Shown here piece by piece: positions 1 to 8,367 of a stretch of 37,730 bases of DNA (positions are counted from its first letter, which is position 1; each line of letters starts with the position of its first letter). The translations under genes were made by a program, and so were the position numbers. The notes under the pieces are model-generated. The model was not told where the DNA came from and made no database searches. It saw only the letters and a list, made by a program, of their open reading frames with translations. This stretch comes from CAYSCZ01 sp964429655 (GTDB taxonomy: Bacteria; Bacteroidota; Bacteroidia; Cytophagales; Cyclobacteriaceae), in the NCBI GenBank assembly GCA_964429655.1, contig CAYSCZ010000028.1, positions 1 to 37,730 of the forward strand. The letters run 5' to 3'.

Positions 1-69
1 CCAATAACATGTTAAGTGTCTGATTTGAAGTGATTTAACCATGTAATAGAAAGTTTAATGACAATTCTG
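1..69. repeat. Left copy of terminal inverted repeat
   Basis: This stretch is the reverse complement of 37617-37685 with only three mismatches over 69 bp. It begins CCAATAAC at the first base of the window, so the true repeat probably extends beyond the left edge, as the right copy does for 45 more bases. The match ends sharply at base 69, where a start-less open frame runs on to the right. No transposase is visible next to it. Two copies about 37.5 kb apart with housekeeping genes between them suggest a dispersed repeat (a non-autonomous element or the end of an insertion sequence) rather than one composite transposon. Confidence 0.85.
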
Positions 70-376
70 GGTTAAAGCCGGAAGAGAGGAAACCTACAAA
101 GATACTTCTCTGGCTGTTCTCAGAGAAATTGAGTCGGTTTTACTTATTAATAATTTAGACGCTACTGCGGAACATAACATAGATTATCCTGGGTTTAATC
201 AATCCGCTGATGTGGTATTCCTGGATAAGAAAAATGACTATGTTGCTAAATATGATATTGCTTATCTCACGCATTTGCATATAGAATTTATAATCTCTTT
301 TCACTTTAGACTTAACAACAATTTAAATGCCTCTTATGAAAATGCACCAATTATAACGATCAGTGTGTATACTTAA
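62..376 (+). pseudogene. 5'-truncated open frame, unknown protein fragment
   Basis: One frame stays open for about 104 codons, from the in-frame stop at 59-61 (inside the repeat) to TAA at 374-376, but has no ATG and no convincing alternative start. The translation has a mixed, protein-like composition, with a stretch reading YKDTSLAVLREIESVLL followed by AEHNIDYPGF and a hydrophobic segment IEFIISFHF near the end. I do not recognise a family. The left end coincides with the inner edge of the terminal repeat, so the simplest reading is the 3' part of a gene cut by insertion of that repeat or by a rearrangement at it. It converges on purB, whose stop lies 16 bp downstream. A chance open frame of this length in A+T-rich DNA is unlikely but possible. 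Confidence 0.45.
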
Positions 377-392
377 ATATTGTCAAATGGCA

Positions 393-1751
393 TTAATTAT
401 GCGTTTTAAGTTTGCCAATGTAATTAAATGGTGATATCTGTTTTAGTTCTTGTTTTAGTTCTTGGCTAAGTTCTAAGCGATCAATAAAATTAGAGACCAT
501 ATCCCGGTCTATTTTGTTATTTCCCCTGGTTAGTTCTTTCAACCTTTCATACGGTTCAGGGTAATTTTCCCTCCTGAGGATTGTTTGAATAGCTTCTGAA
601 ACCACTGCCCAATTATTATCCAGGTCTTTCTCCAAAGCGCTTAGGTTTAATTCCAGTTTGTTGAATCCTTTGTCGATTGAATTTAATGCTATTAATGTAT
701 GTGCAAATGGTACCCCAATATTTCTTAAAACAGTACTGTCAGTCAGGTCTCGTTGTAAACGGGAGATAGGCAGTTTAGCACTCAAGTGTTCAAAAAGTGC
801 ATTTGCTATGCCAAGATTGCCTTCAGCATTTTCAAAATCTATCGGATTGACTTTGTGGGGCATGGCTGATGAGCCTATTTCGTCTTTATTTATCTTTTGA
901 TTGAAATATTCGATGGATATATAATGCCATATGTCCCGGCATAAATCAATGCAAATGATATTGATCCTTTTTAACGCATCAAAAAGGGCTGAAAAATTAT
1001 CATAGTGCTCAATCTGTGTGGTAGGATAGCTTCTTTCTAAACCCAGATATTTAATAAAGCTATCTGAAAATGAATGCCAGTCTATATTGGGGAAGCTGAC
1101 AAAATGAGCGTTCATGCTCCCGGTTGCTCCGCCGAACTTTGCAGAAAAAGGTATTATCCTTAATAAATTTAGTTGCTCTTGTAATCTGACCGAAAAAACT
1201 TTAAACTCCTTTCCTAGCCTGGTAGGCGAAGCTGGTTGTCCATGGGTTCTGGATAGCATGGGCACATCGGCCCATTGTTTTGAAAAATCATCTAACCGCT
1301 CAATTATTTTATTTAAAGACTTAAAATACTGTTCCTTGACATATTTTTTAGTCAGCAACGGTATAGCTGTGTTATTTATGTCCTGAGAGGTTAATCCAAA
1401 ATGAACAAACTCTGAAACATCATGAAGACCGATCTTTGATAGTTGAGTCTTTGTATAATATTCAAGGGCTTTTACATCATGGTTGGTTGTCTTTTCAATT
1501 TCTTTGATCTCCAAGGCATTGTAGACGCTGAATTCTTTATGAATCTTTGAAATCACTTCAAAATCATTTTTTGATAGTTGCCCTAATTGTGGAAGTGGAA
1601 TTCTACATAATGCCAGAAAATATTCTACTTCAACCTGCAGGCGATATTTCATAAGCGCGTATTCAGAAAAATAATTAGTTAATACTTCGCACTGATTTTG
1701 ATACCTACCATCTATGGGTGAAATTGCCGACAGGGGATTATTTAAATTCAT
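393..1751 (-). CDS. purB: Adenylosuccinate lyase
   Basis: PurB catalyses two beta-elimination steps of purine synthesis: SAICAR to AICAR plus fumarate, and adenylosuccinate to AMP plus fumarate. The 452-residue protein is of the PurB type that starts with the SPIDGRY block (residues 11-17). The superfamily signature GSSAMPHKVNP lies at 293-303 and contains the flexible-loop serine used as general base. The TSQDINN block (121-127) and RTHGQPA with His170 are the other active-site segments. Length is normal and the frame intact. It is transcribed alone on the minus strand, divergent from the ferredoxin reductase across a 122-bp spacer, and converges on the truncated fragment at the left edge. 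The ATG at 1751 gives the standard N-terminus. Confidence 0.97.
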   Translation of the reverse strand: MNLNNPLSAISPIDGRYQNQCEVLTNYFSEYALMKYRLQVEVEYFLALCRIPLPQLGQLSKNDFEVISKIHKEFSVYNALEIKEIEKTTNHDVKALEYYTKTQLSKIGLHDVSEFVHFGLTSQDINNTAIPLLTKKYVKEQYFKSLNKIIERLDDFSKQWADVPMLSRTHGQPASPTRLGKEFKVFSVRLQEQLNLLRIIPFSAKFGGATGSMNAHFVSFPNIDWHSFSDSFIKYLGLERSYPTTQIEHYDNFSALFDALKRINIICIDLCRDIWHYISIEYFNQKINKDEIGSSAMPHKVNPIDFENAEGNLGIANALFEHLSAKLPISRLQRDLTDSTVLRNIGVPFAHTLIALNSIDKGFNKLELNLSALEKDLDNNWAVVSEAIQTILRRENYPEPYERLKELTRGNNKIDRDMVSNFIDRLELSQELKQELKQISPFNYIGKLKTHN

Positions 1752-1803
1752 TATATTCTATGTGTTGTTTAAGTAAAAGACCAAAAAAGGAGAAAATTAA
1801 TAA

Positions 1804-1832
1804 TTGTGATTAAGAGTATTATACAACATTTG
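1804..1832 (+). promoter_or_regulatory. Candidate Bacteroidota-type promoter for the ferredoxin reductase
   Basis: TTG at 1804-1806 is followed after 18 bases by AACATTTG at 1825-1832, which matches the Bacteroidota -7 pattern TAnnTTTG at every informative base but the first. It lies 41 bp ahead of the ATG at 1874. The same 18-bp spacing recurs at two other plus-strand gene starts in this window. This is pattern matching only. Confidence 0.35.
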
Positions 1833-1873
1833 TAATCAGTATGAGTTTTTAAGGCAGTTAAAGATAATCAAGG

Positions 1874-2980
1874 ATGTCATTTAATATTTTTAAGAAAAAG
1901 AAAAACGAAGGAACGGTCCAGGCTGGGCCAAGGGTGTTAACAATTCGTATTAAAGAAGTTATAAAAGAAACAAAAGACGCAGTGCGATTAGTTTTTGATG
2001 ATCATCAAAATAAGATAACCTATCAACCAGGTCAATTTATAACACTTATCGAGAAAATAAATGGTAAAAATATACGGAGAGCTTATTCACTTTGTAGCTC
2101 ACCATACGTGGATGAATATCCAGCCATTGCCATAAAGCGAATAGATGACGGCATAATGTCTAATTATGTAAATGATACATTTACCGATGAAAAGGTTCTC
2201 GAGATTATGGAGCCGATGGGAAATTTTACAACCTGCATTAATGAAGAAAATGAGAGAAACATCGTTTTCATAGGTGGTGGCAGTGGTATAACCCCCTTGA
2301 TGTCTATCTTGAAAAGCGTGTTGGCTAAGGAGCGCGAAAGTAATATCTATCTTCTTTTTGGCAATAGAAACGTTGAATCGATAATATTTAAAGATGAACT
2401 TGAGCACCTCCATGATAAATATCATGGTCGTTTCAAAATCCAACACGTTTTAGAGTATTCAAAAAACAATGGTTTAAAGGCTTATACGGGTATGATCAGT
2501 GATGGCATTATCAAAGAGACTTTAGATCAATGGAAAGTTCCGTTAAACAATGCGCAATTTTTTGTATGCGGTCCTGAAAAAATGATGGATATAACTTTTG
2601 ATGCACTCAAATCCATGGGTATACCAGAGGAAAATATGATGAAGGAAAGTTTTGTTGCCGGAAGGACCTCTCCTAAGGAAATCATTGATCAGGAGGGTGA
2701 AAAATCCACCAAAGTTGTAACCATAATACTTGACGGGGTAGAGCACGCTATTGAAGTACCGGAAGGCAAGAGAATTTTAGAAACAGGTTTGGAAAATGAC
2801 CTGGATATGCCATATTCCTGCCAGAGTGGGTTGTGTACAGCATGTCGTGGAAAGAAAATATCTGGCGAGGTAAGCCTTGATGAAGCTGATGGATTATCAC
2901 AAGATGAAATAGACCAGGGATATGTTCTAACCTGTGTAGGAAAGCCACTTTCCAGTGATGTGAAAATAGAAATCGGCTAA
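1874..2980 (+). CDS. Ferredoxin/flavin NAD(P)H oxidoreductase with C-terminal 2Fe-2S domain (PaaE-like)
   Basis: This 368-residue electron-transfer protein has three modules. An FAD-binding ferredoxin-reductase barrel carries RRAYSLCSSP at 68-77. An NAD(P)-binding domain carries GGGSGITPLMS at 134-144 and CGPEKMM at 232-238. A plant-type 2Fe-2S domain has four cluster cysteines, C316, C321, C324 and C354 (CX4CX2CX29C). The architecture matches PaaE, the reductase of phenylacetyl-CoA epoxidase, but no other paa gene is nearby. In Bacteroidota such proteins are often stand-alone ferredoxin-NADP reductase-like enzymes, so the electron acceptor is unknown. It is cytosolic, with no signal peptide. 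It is monocistronic, followed by a 192-bp spacer in which I see no gene. Confidence 0.9.
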   Translation: MSFNIFKKKKNEGTVQAGPRVLTIRIKEVIKETKDAVRLVFDDHQNKITYQPGQFITLIEKINGKNIRRAYSLCSSPYVDEYPAIAIKRIDDGIMSNYVNDTFTDEKVLEIMEPMGNFTTCINEENERNIVFIGGGSGITPLMSILKSVLAKERESNIYLLFGNRNVESIIFKDELEHLHDKYHGRFKIQHVLEYSKNNGLKAYTGMISDGIIKETLDQWKVPLNNAQFFVCGPEKMMDITFDALKSMGIPEENMMKESFVAGRTSPKEIIDQEGEKSTKVVTIILDGVEHAIEVPEGKRILETGLENDLDMPYSCQSGLCTACRGKKISGEVSLDEADGLSQDEIDQGYVLTCVGKPLSSDVKIEIG

Positions 2981-3172
2981 TACTAAAGATTAATCTTAAC
3001 ATATAAATAAAAAATAAGTAGTAGGGTGAGTATACCGTGGAGTTGTGAATGCATAAGCCGGAAGAATGCGGCATTGATACAAAGGAACTTCAAAAAAGCC
3101 TTGTATGTTTAAAAGAGTATTTTTAATCATAAAGGATTTAAAAAGCGAAGCAACAATAACAAGGTTTATTAG

Positions 3173-3670
3173 GTGTTCAGGAAGAAATTTAACAGATTAA
3201 ATTTTTTATTTCATTTTATTATAGGTGTAACACTTATCCCATTTGCTTATATCTATCTTGAAAGGACGAAAGGCAGTTTTAACGCCCTGTTGAATGGCTA
3301 TTGGATAGTTTTTTTAATCGCCACTACTACAATAACCTCGCTTTCGTTATTCTTTTTTTCCATGACAATTTTTAAAAGAAAGGTAATGAAAGTCAATATG
3401 GGTGATTCTTTGGAGTACAAAACAGACGTTTATATAAATGCTGCTATTATTAAATATATCATGTTAGGTGCTATTGGTTTTATCTCAGTTCTCTCCTTAT
3501 ATCTTTCAGGACATCAGTTTTTCCTGGTACTTTATTTGATTATTTTATTCTTATTATCCATTGACAGGCCTTCAATAAATAAAATGAGTACACATCTGGT
3601 CTTAAGCAAGAGTGAATCTAAAGAATTGAATAATCAAATTCATAACAATACATATCAATCTGAGTTATGA
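3173..3670 (+). CDS. Unknown four-helix membrane protein
   Basis: The 165-residue protein starts at a GTG codon (3173); no in-frame ATG lies close upstream. It has a basic N-terminus and about four hydrophobic segments, near residues 10-28, 43-68, 90-111 and 114-130, arranged as two hairpins joined by a polar loop (FKRKVMKVNMGDSLEYKTD). A polar, Ser/Asn-rich tail follows the last helix. I recognise no family motif. It sits between the reductase and the YceI gene on the same strand, with spacers of 192 and 81 bp, so neither clearly shares its transcript. It probably sits in the inner membrane. Confidence 0.65.
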   Translation: MFRKKFNRLNFLFHFIIGVTLIPFAYIYLERTKGSFNALLNGYWIVFLIATTTITSLSLFFFSMTIFKRKVMKVNMGDSLEYKTDVYINAAIIKYIMLGAIGFISVLSLYLSGHQFFLVLYLIILFLLSIDRPSINKMSTHLVLSKSESKELNNQIHNNTYQSEL

Positions 3671-3751
3671 GCAAAACTATCAATATAATTTCCCGTATTA
3701 AATCATCAAGTAGTTACATTAAATGTATAAACAAATAAATATATCATAACC

Positions 3752-4363
3752 ATGAGACAATTAACAATTTTAAGTTTAGCCGTTGCATTTCTCTCTTTTG
3801 CTTTTATTAATCCTAAAGCAGTTAAAGAAACTTACAACGTGGATATCAACGCAAGTACTATCGAATGGATAGGGCGCAAAGTTTTGGGTGAGCATAATGG
3901 CAACATCAAATTAAAAGAAGGTAGCGTGGAGGTTGAGAAAAATACACTGGTTGGTGGCACTTTTGTGATTGATATGAATACAATCAATAATAAAGATCTT
4001 TCAGGAAATCAAAAAGGAAAATTAGAGGGGCATTTAAAATCTGATGACTTCTTTGGTGTAAAAAATTATCCTACGGCTACTATAGTTATTACTGAGGCTA
4101 TACCATACGGTAAGGCAAAAAAAGGTGAAAAAATCCAGTATAAGATCGAGGGTAATCTTACGATAAAAGGTAAAACAAAAGCAATAAAGTTCCCTGCGGA
4201 GGTGATGGTTGACAATTCTAAGGTGGAAGCTCAGGCCGAAATTACTGTCGATCGTTCAGAATACGATGTTAAATATGGTTCCGGGAGTTTCTTTGATAAT
4301 TTAGGAGATAAAACTATTTATGATGAGTTTGAGGTGAAAGCAAATTTCGTGGCTAAAAGGTAG
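3752..4363 (+). CDS. YceI family periplasmic protein
   Basis: A cleavable-looking signal peptide (about residues 1-20, MRQLTILSLAVAFLSFAF) is followed by a lipocalin-like YceI domain to the end. Family hallmarks include the opening block STIEWIGRKVLGEHNGNI, the central LEGHLKSDDFFGVKNYPTA (a subclass marker of YceI proteins) and the late block VDRSEYDVKYGSGSFFDNLGD. YceI proteins form a beta-barrel that binds polyisoprenoid or amphiphilic ligands in the periplasm; the physiological role is usually unknown and some members are stress-induced. At 203 residues the length is normal. A strong terminator lies 23 bp after the stop, so this ends its transcript. Confidence 0.93.
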   Translation: MRQLTILSLAVAFLSFAFINPKAVKETYNVDINASTIEWIGRKVLGEHNGNIKLKEGSVEVEKNTLVGGTFVIDMNTINNKDLSGNQKGKLEGHLKSDDFFGVKNYPTATIVITEAIPYGKAKKGEKIQYKIEGNLTIKGKTKAIKFPAEVMVDNSKVEAQAEITVDRSEYDVKYGSGSFFDNLGDKTIYDEFEVKANFVAKR

Positions 4364-4386
4364 ATTGTGGTTTGTTTTTAATAGGA

Positions 4387-4416
4387 AGGCTTCTCATTTC
4401 TGAGATGCCTTTTTTA
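4387..4416 (+). terminator. Rho-independent terminator after the YceI gene
   Basis: Ten-base arms AGGCTTCTCA and TGAGATGCCT pair with one T-T mismatch around a TTTC loop, and a run of T follows at once. The hairpin lies between the convergent YceI and barrel-protein genes. The minus-strand reading has only a weak T-rich tail, so it mainly serves the plus strand. Confidence 0.85.
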
Positions 4417-4418
4417 TT

Positions 4419-5504
4419 TCATAGAATAATTCCAAAGCTAATAGCATTAAGTCCTGCACTACCATTAGGGCCACGGTTATTTGTAAAAACTTCATTCAGG
4501 TCATAATTAACAAACACATCAAATCCCCTGTAGCCTAACAGTGCCCTTAAACCATACCTGAAATTATTAAGAAAAAAGCTTCCCTGGTCTTTGACTTTTT
4601 CACGATCACCCCCGTCTTCGTGGTAAACAAATTTTGTTTTACTTCCAAGTCTGTATCCGGCATATCCTCCAAGACCTATCCTGAAACCTAGTTTCTTATA
4701 GCGTTTAATGTTTACTTCTCCGTGTTGGTCATCCTTTATTAAACGTTTTCCAGATCCAAAATCTAACATAGGCATAAAAGAAACATTGAAATATGAAGCA
4801 TTGAGTTTACTTTTTATAGCGTCTCTGGAATCTGTTATAAACTCAACGTTATCTTCTCCTTTTACAAGCCTAATTTGTTGGTCGTCAAACTTGAAAGTAT
4901 ACCAGGAAACGTTGGCCCCCCATTGAATAAAGAACTTTCCTGCCACAGGCGATCTCCAATTCGACATTAACTCAACATACCATGAACCAAAAGGCTTGAT
5001 ACCATAGGGTTGATTGTTTGTTTCGGGAAATATCCCATCCTCCAACCAGTTATTGACTCCCAGCCCAACGTTAAAAAAATGTTCTGTCTGAGGCTTGTAT
5101 TCTTCCACATATTTTTTGTGGCTACTTTTTGACCAGTCAGTATTTTCATCAATATCGTCAATGTCTACAGTAACCTCAATATTTCCGAGCTTAACCCTTG
5201 TTTTTGAAATTTCCCGATCTTCAAACCTGATGATGGTATCTTGCAAATACTTTTCCCCGGTTTGATCCTCTATTTTAAGGTAACTCGCGTTCTCCGCCGA
5301 ATCTATAGAAAGCCTGAGATCGGTTATAATTTTATTCAGATCATACTGTTGGATGGTTTCCAGGTCTTCCTTGTCGCTCAGGTAAATTATTATTTGACTG
5401 TTGTTACCAAATCTTATGGTGATCGAATCCTGCTTAACTATGGCATGAGTTTTTACACTTGTTCCAAATATGATAATGATGAATACAAACAATAACTTTT
5501 TCAT
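4419..5504 (-). CDS. Outer-membrane beta-barrel protein, PorT-like/porin family
   Basis: The 361-residue protein has a signal peptide (about residues 1-22, ending THA) and a polar periplasmic stretch to about residue 130. The remainder consists of alternating amphipathic strands with aromatic girdle residues, such as HFFNVGLGVNNWLEDG and FRIGLGGYAGYRLG. It ends in a hydrophobic strand (AISFGIIL), typical of an outer-membrane barrel. It is the last gene of a sigma factor / single-span membrane protein / barrel cluster, with a 3-bp gap from the preceding gene. That order recurs in Bacteroidota and suggests envelope sensing or a regulon output, but the function is not known. Confidence 0.75.
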   Translation of the reverse strand: MKKLLFVFIIIIFGTSVKTHAIVKQDSITIRFGNNSQIIIYLSDKEDLETIQQYDLNKIITDLRLSIDSAENASYLKIEDQTGEKYLQDTIIRFEDREISKTRVKLGNIEVTVDIDDIDENTDWSKSSHKKYVEEYKPQTEHFFNVGLGVNNWLEDGIFPETNNQPYGIKPFGSWYVELMSNWRSPVAGKFFIQWGANVSWYTFKFDDQQIRLVKGEDNVEFITDSRDAIKSKLNASYFNVSFMPMLDFGSGKRLIKDDQHGEVNIKRYKKLGFRIGLGGYAGYRLGSKTKFVYHEDGGDREKVKDQGSFFLNNFRYGLRALLGYRGFDVFVNYDLNEVFTNNRGPNGSAGLNAISFGIIL

Positions 5505-5507
5505 TTC

Positions 5508-6233
5508 TTAATCTTTTAAATTTTTATCGTTGATATCTGTAATTTTCTTAATGCCATTATTGAGTAGTTGATCTTTGGTTGCTCTGATATTCCCCATCAG
5601 ATCATCTTCAAGTAAGTACACTGCTGAAGCAATCAGACTTTTAAGCACTTTATTTTCAGATTTATTTTCTGGTTCTTCTATCACCTTTTCTTTATTTGAA
5701 GAACTGTAAATAATTACGATGGCCGGTCGGTTTTCTTCTTCTGCTGCTTTTATACCATCATTTTTCACCACCTGAATTTCATTTGTTCCCGATAAGGGTT
5801 CGTTAAAGAATCCGTTATTTTCCAGTTCACTGGTTAATTCAGTAATCCTGGTGGATACATCTTTTAATCCAGGAGATAATTGAGCCGGTAAAGTAGGATT
5901 TAGTTCATATAAAATTTTAGGAATTGATGATTTAGAAGTAACCATCATAGTATAATTATGAAAAATGGCAGGATGCTCATAACTTTGTATAACCGGATGG
6001 TCTATGGCACTATTTATTGCCAACTGGTTTTTCTTGTTTATGTCAAAATGCTGAGTGAATAGATATAATAGATATCCAACCAAGCCCACAGCAGCTGCCA
6101 TTCTATACCATAAAATATAAGGTGATTTTTTATTAACTAATGATCCTTCAAGCTTTGACCATGCGGCATCACTTGGTCGTATCTCAGCTTGCTTTAGTTC
6201 ATCACGGAACAATTTATCGATGGCATTATTCAT
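5508..6233 (-). CDS. Putative single-span anti-sigma factor
   Basis: This 241-residue protein follows the ECF sigma gene after 2 bp and precedes the barrel gene by 3 bp. Its N-terminal 40 residues are charged and helical (NNAIDKLFRDELKQAEIRPSDAAWSKLEGSL), as in cytoplasmic sigma-binding segments of Bacteroidota anti-sigma proteins. One transmembrane helix follows at about 44-62. The remaining 180 residues would lie in the periplasm and are polar and low in recognisable motifs. No zinc-binding anti-sigma (HxxxCxxC) motif is seen. The anti-sigma role rests on position and topology, not on sequence identity to a known family. Confidence 0.65.
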   Translation of the reverse strand: MNNAIDKLFRDELKQAEIRPSDAAWSKLEGSLVNKKSPYILWYRMAAAVGLVGYLLYLFTQHFDINKKNQLAINSAIDHPVIQSYEHPAIFHNYTMMVTSKSSIPKILYELNPTLPAQLSPGLKDVSTRITELTSELENNGFFNEPLSGTNEIQVVKNDGIKAAEEENRPAIVIIYSSSNKEKVIEEPENKSENKVLKSLIASAVYLLEDDLMGNIRATKDQLLNNGIKKITDINDKNLKD

Positions 6234-6235
6234 AT

Positions 6236-6805
6236 TTACATTACCTTCTTGGTTTCACAATGCATTGCTTTTATTTTTTTCTGTAAATACATCCTTGCTC
6301 TACTTAGTTGAGATTTAGATGTGTTAATGTTTATTTCAAGTTTTTCAGCGATCTCCGCATGAGAATATCCCTCAATGGCGTACAGGTTAAAAACCGCCTG
6401 GTAACCTGCTGGCATGCTCCGGATTAACTTGAATAAATCATCTACTACCAAATTATCGGTTATGTGGGTCAGGTCTGTCTCAGCATTTGCTTTTTCGATA
6501 TCCACATTCAAAGGCATGGATTTGTTCTTTCTTAAGTTTGAAAGGGCTTCATTAATGGTAATCTTTCGGATCCATCCCTCAAAATTCCCATCCCCCCGGT
6601 AATGGACCAGTTTTTTAAATACTTTTAAGAAAGCCTGGACCATCACATCTTCGGCTTCTTGTTTATCTCTAGTATATCGCATACATACTGCCAACATCTT
6701 TGGTGAATATCGATCGTACAGAGCTTTTTGAGATTTACTTTCTCCCTTCAAGCAACGCTTAATAAGTTTTTCTTCCGTATTTGATGATTTAGAAAGTATC
6801 TTCAT
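6236..6805 (-). CDS. ECF-type RNA polymerase sigma-70 factor
   Basis: The 189-residue protein has the two-domain ECF layout. Region 2 (about residues 28-95) includes YSPKMLAVCMRYTRDKQEAE followed by DVMVQAFLKVFKKL and the FEGWIRKITINEALSNLRK block. Region 4 (about 130-182) has PAGYQAVFNLYAIEGYSH and a helix-turn-helix ending NTSKSQLSRARMYLQKKI. There is no region 1.1 or 3. It is the first gene of the sigma / anti-sigma-like / barrel set and lies 63 bp downstream of pyrB on the same strand, so it may have its own promoter. Its targets are not identifiable here; autoregulation is usual for ECF factors. Confidence 0.93.
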   Translation of the reverse strand: MKILSKSSNTEEKLIKRCLKGESKSQKALYDRYSPKMLAVCMRYTRDKQEAEDVMVQAFLKVFKKLVHYRGDGNFEGWIRKITINEALSNLRKNKSMPLNVDIEKANAETDLTHITDNLVVDDLFKLIRSMPAGYQAVFNLYAIEGYSHAEIAEKLEININTSKSQLSRARMYLQKKIKAMHCETKKVM

Positions 6806-6868
6806 TCATTATGAAGTAATTACCTGGTAGATGTAAAAAGTTGCCATGCGGTTGCATGTATAGAAAAA

Positions 6869-7792
6869 TTATTTTTTTCCTGCCAGCAGGTACAATATGG
6901 CCATTCTTACGGCCACACCGTTTTCAACCTGGTCAAGGATAATTGATTGCTCTGAGTCAGCAACATCACTACTTATTTCAACACCTCTGTTGATGGGGCC
7001 CGGATGCATAAGGGTGATATCTTTGCCTATACTTTTTAGTAATTTTTTATTGATGCCATAATATAAGCTGTACTCTCTCAAAGAAGGGAAATATTTAATC
7101 TTTTGGCGTTCTAATTGAATCCTTAAAATATTAGCGACATCACACCATTCCAAAGCTTTTTTAACTTCTAACTCCACCTCAACACCCAACGATTTAATAT
7201 ATTTTGGAATTAATGTGATCGGTCCGCTGACCATCACTTGTGCACCTAATTTGTTAAGTAAAAAAATATTTGATAATGCTACCCTGGAGTGAAGGATATC
7301 CCCAATAATAGCCACTTTCAGGCCTTTAAAGCTTCCATACTTTTCTAAAATGGAATAACCATCTAATAGTGCCTGCGTCGGATGCTCGTGGGTCCCGTCG
7401 CCTGCATTGATAATAGATGCTTTAATATGTTTGGATAGAAAATGTGGTGCTCCCGGGCTGGGATGTCGCATCACCACCATATCCACTTTCATGGCTAATA
7501 TATTGTTCAGCGTGTCTAATAAGGACTCACCCTTCTGCACTGAACTTGATGAGGAAGAAAAATTAATAACATCAGCACTTAAGCGTTTTTCGGCTAACTC
7601 AAAAGATAACTTTGTGCGTGTAGAGTTCTCGAAAAAAACATTGGCAACAGTGATATCTCTTAATGATGGCACCTTTTTTATGGGCCTGTTAATGACCTCC
7701 TTAAAATATTGTGCCGTTTCAAAAATAAGATTAATCTCATCCAGCTTTAGATCTTTTGTGCCTAATAAGTGTGGTGAACTAAGCTGACTCAT
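6869..7792 (-). CDS. pyrB: Aspartate carbamoyltransferase catalytic subunit
   Basis: PyrB condenses carbamoyl phosphate with aspartate in the first committed step of pyrimidine synthesis. The 307-residue chain has the carbamoyl-phosphate site FFENSTRTKLSFE (residues 53-65), the mobile 80s loop ending SVQKGES with Lys87, R109-H110-P111, HPTQ at 137-140 and the late HPGPINRG block. All key residues are present and the length is standard for the catalytic chain. No pyrI regulatory chain is next to it. Its start overlaps the pyrR stop by 4 bp, so the two are translationally coupled. A short CATGC-loop-GCATG hairpin lies in the 63-bp gap downstream, but it is too weak to call a terminator. Confidence 0.97.
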   Translation of the reverse strand: MSQLSSPHLLGTKDLKLDEINLIFETAQYFKEVINRPIKKVPSLRDITVANVFFENSTRTKLSFELAEKRLSADVINFSSSSSSVQKGESLLDTLNNILAMKVDMVVMRHPSPGAPHFLSKHIKASIINAGDGTHEHPTQALLDGYSILEKYGSFKGLKVAIIGDILHSRVALSNIFLLNKLGAQVMVSGPITLIPKYIKSLGVEVELEVKKALEWCDVANILRIQLERQKIKYFPSLREYSLYYGINKKLLKSIGKDITLMHPGPINRGVEISSDVADSEQSIILDQVENGVAVRMAILYLLAGKK

Positions 7793-8340
7793 TGAGATGT
7801 TTTTTCAATTAACCATATTTGATCTTCTCCTTTATCCTGTTCTTTTAATTGTACTGATACTTTTTGATATCCCATGGTATTGACTTTCATACCGGAATAA
7901 TTTGCTTCTATTGGGATTTCGCGGCTATACAGCCTATCAATCAATACCAGTAATTCAACCTTTCTCGGGCGGCCATAAGAATTCATCGCATCCAGTGCTG
8001 CCCTTACTGATCTTCCTGTGTATATAACATCATCGATTAATATGACGATCCGCTCTTCAAGTAGAAAAGGTATATAGGATTGGTTTGCTTTTAAGGGGAT
8101 TTCACGTCTTCTGAAATCGTCACGATAAAATGTAATATCCAGAAGACCGTTTTTGATTTTAGTTCCTGCATATGCTTCCAATCTTTTGGCTATTCTGTCG
8201 GCCAGAAATATCCCCCTGGGTTGAAGGCCAATAACAGCGATCTCCTCTAGTTCATCACCATAGTTCTCTAATAATTGTTGGGTGAGTCTATCTATGGTTA
8301 GATTTAAATGAAAGCTGTCAAATAATAGCTTCTTATGCAT
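7789..8340 (-). CDS. pyrR: PyrR: pyrimidine regulator / uracil phosphoribosyltransferase
   Basis: The 183-residue protein is a type I phosphoribosyltransferase with the PRPP-binding motif LIDDVIYTGRSVRAAL (about residues 101-116) and the AVIGLQPRGIFLADRI segment of PyrR proteins. In Firmicutes PyrR binds pyr mRNA when UMP is high and promotes attenuation; it also converts uracil plus PRPP to UMP. Only 27 bp separate its ATG from the stop of the gene upstream, so there is no room for a PyrR-binding attenuator there. Either regulation acts further upstream or the enzyme mainly salvages uracil. It overlaps pyrB by 4 bp. Confidence 0.93.
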   Translation of the reverse strand: MHKKLLFDSFHLNLTIDRLTQQLLENYGDELEEIAVIGLQPRGIFLADRIAKRLEAYAGTKIKNGLLDITFYRDDFRRREIPLKANQSYIPFLLEERIVILIDDVIYTGRSVRAALDAMNSYGRPRKVELLVLIDRLYSREIPIEANYSGMKVNTMGYQKVSVQLKEQDKGEDQIWLIEKTSQ

Positions 8341-8367
8341 TGCATGGCAAAGATAATGGAATGCTAA

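Noticed and set aside
6806..6868. Terminator between pyrB and the sigma gene
   Set aside because: The CATGC-loop-GCATG hairpin has only five base pairs and its T run is separated from the stem, so it is not convincing.
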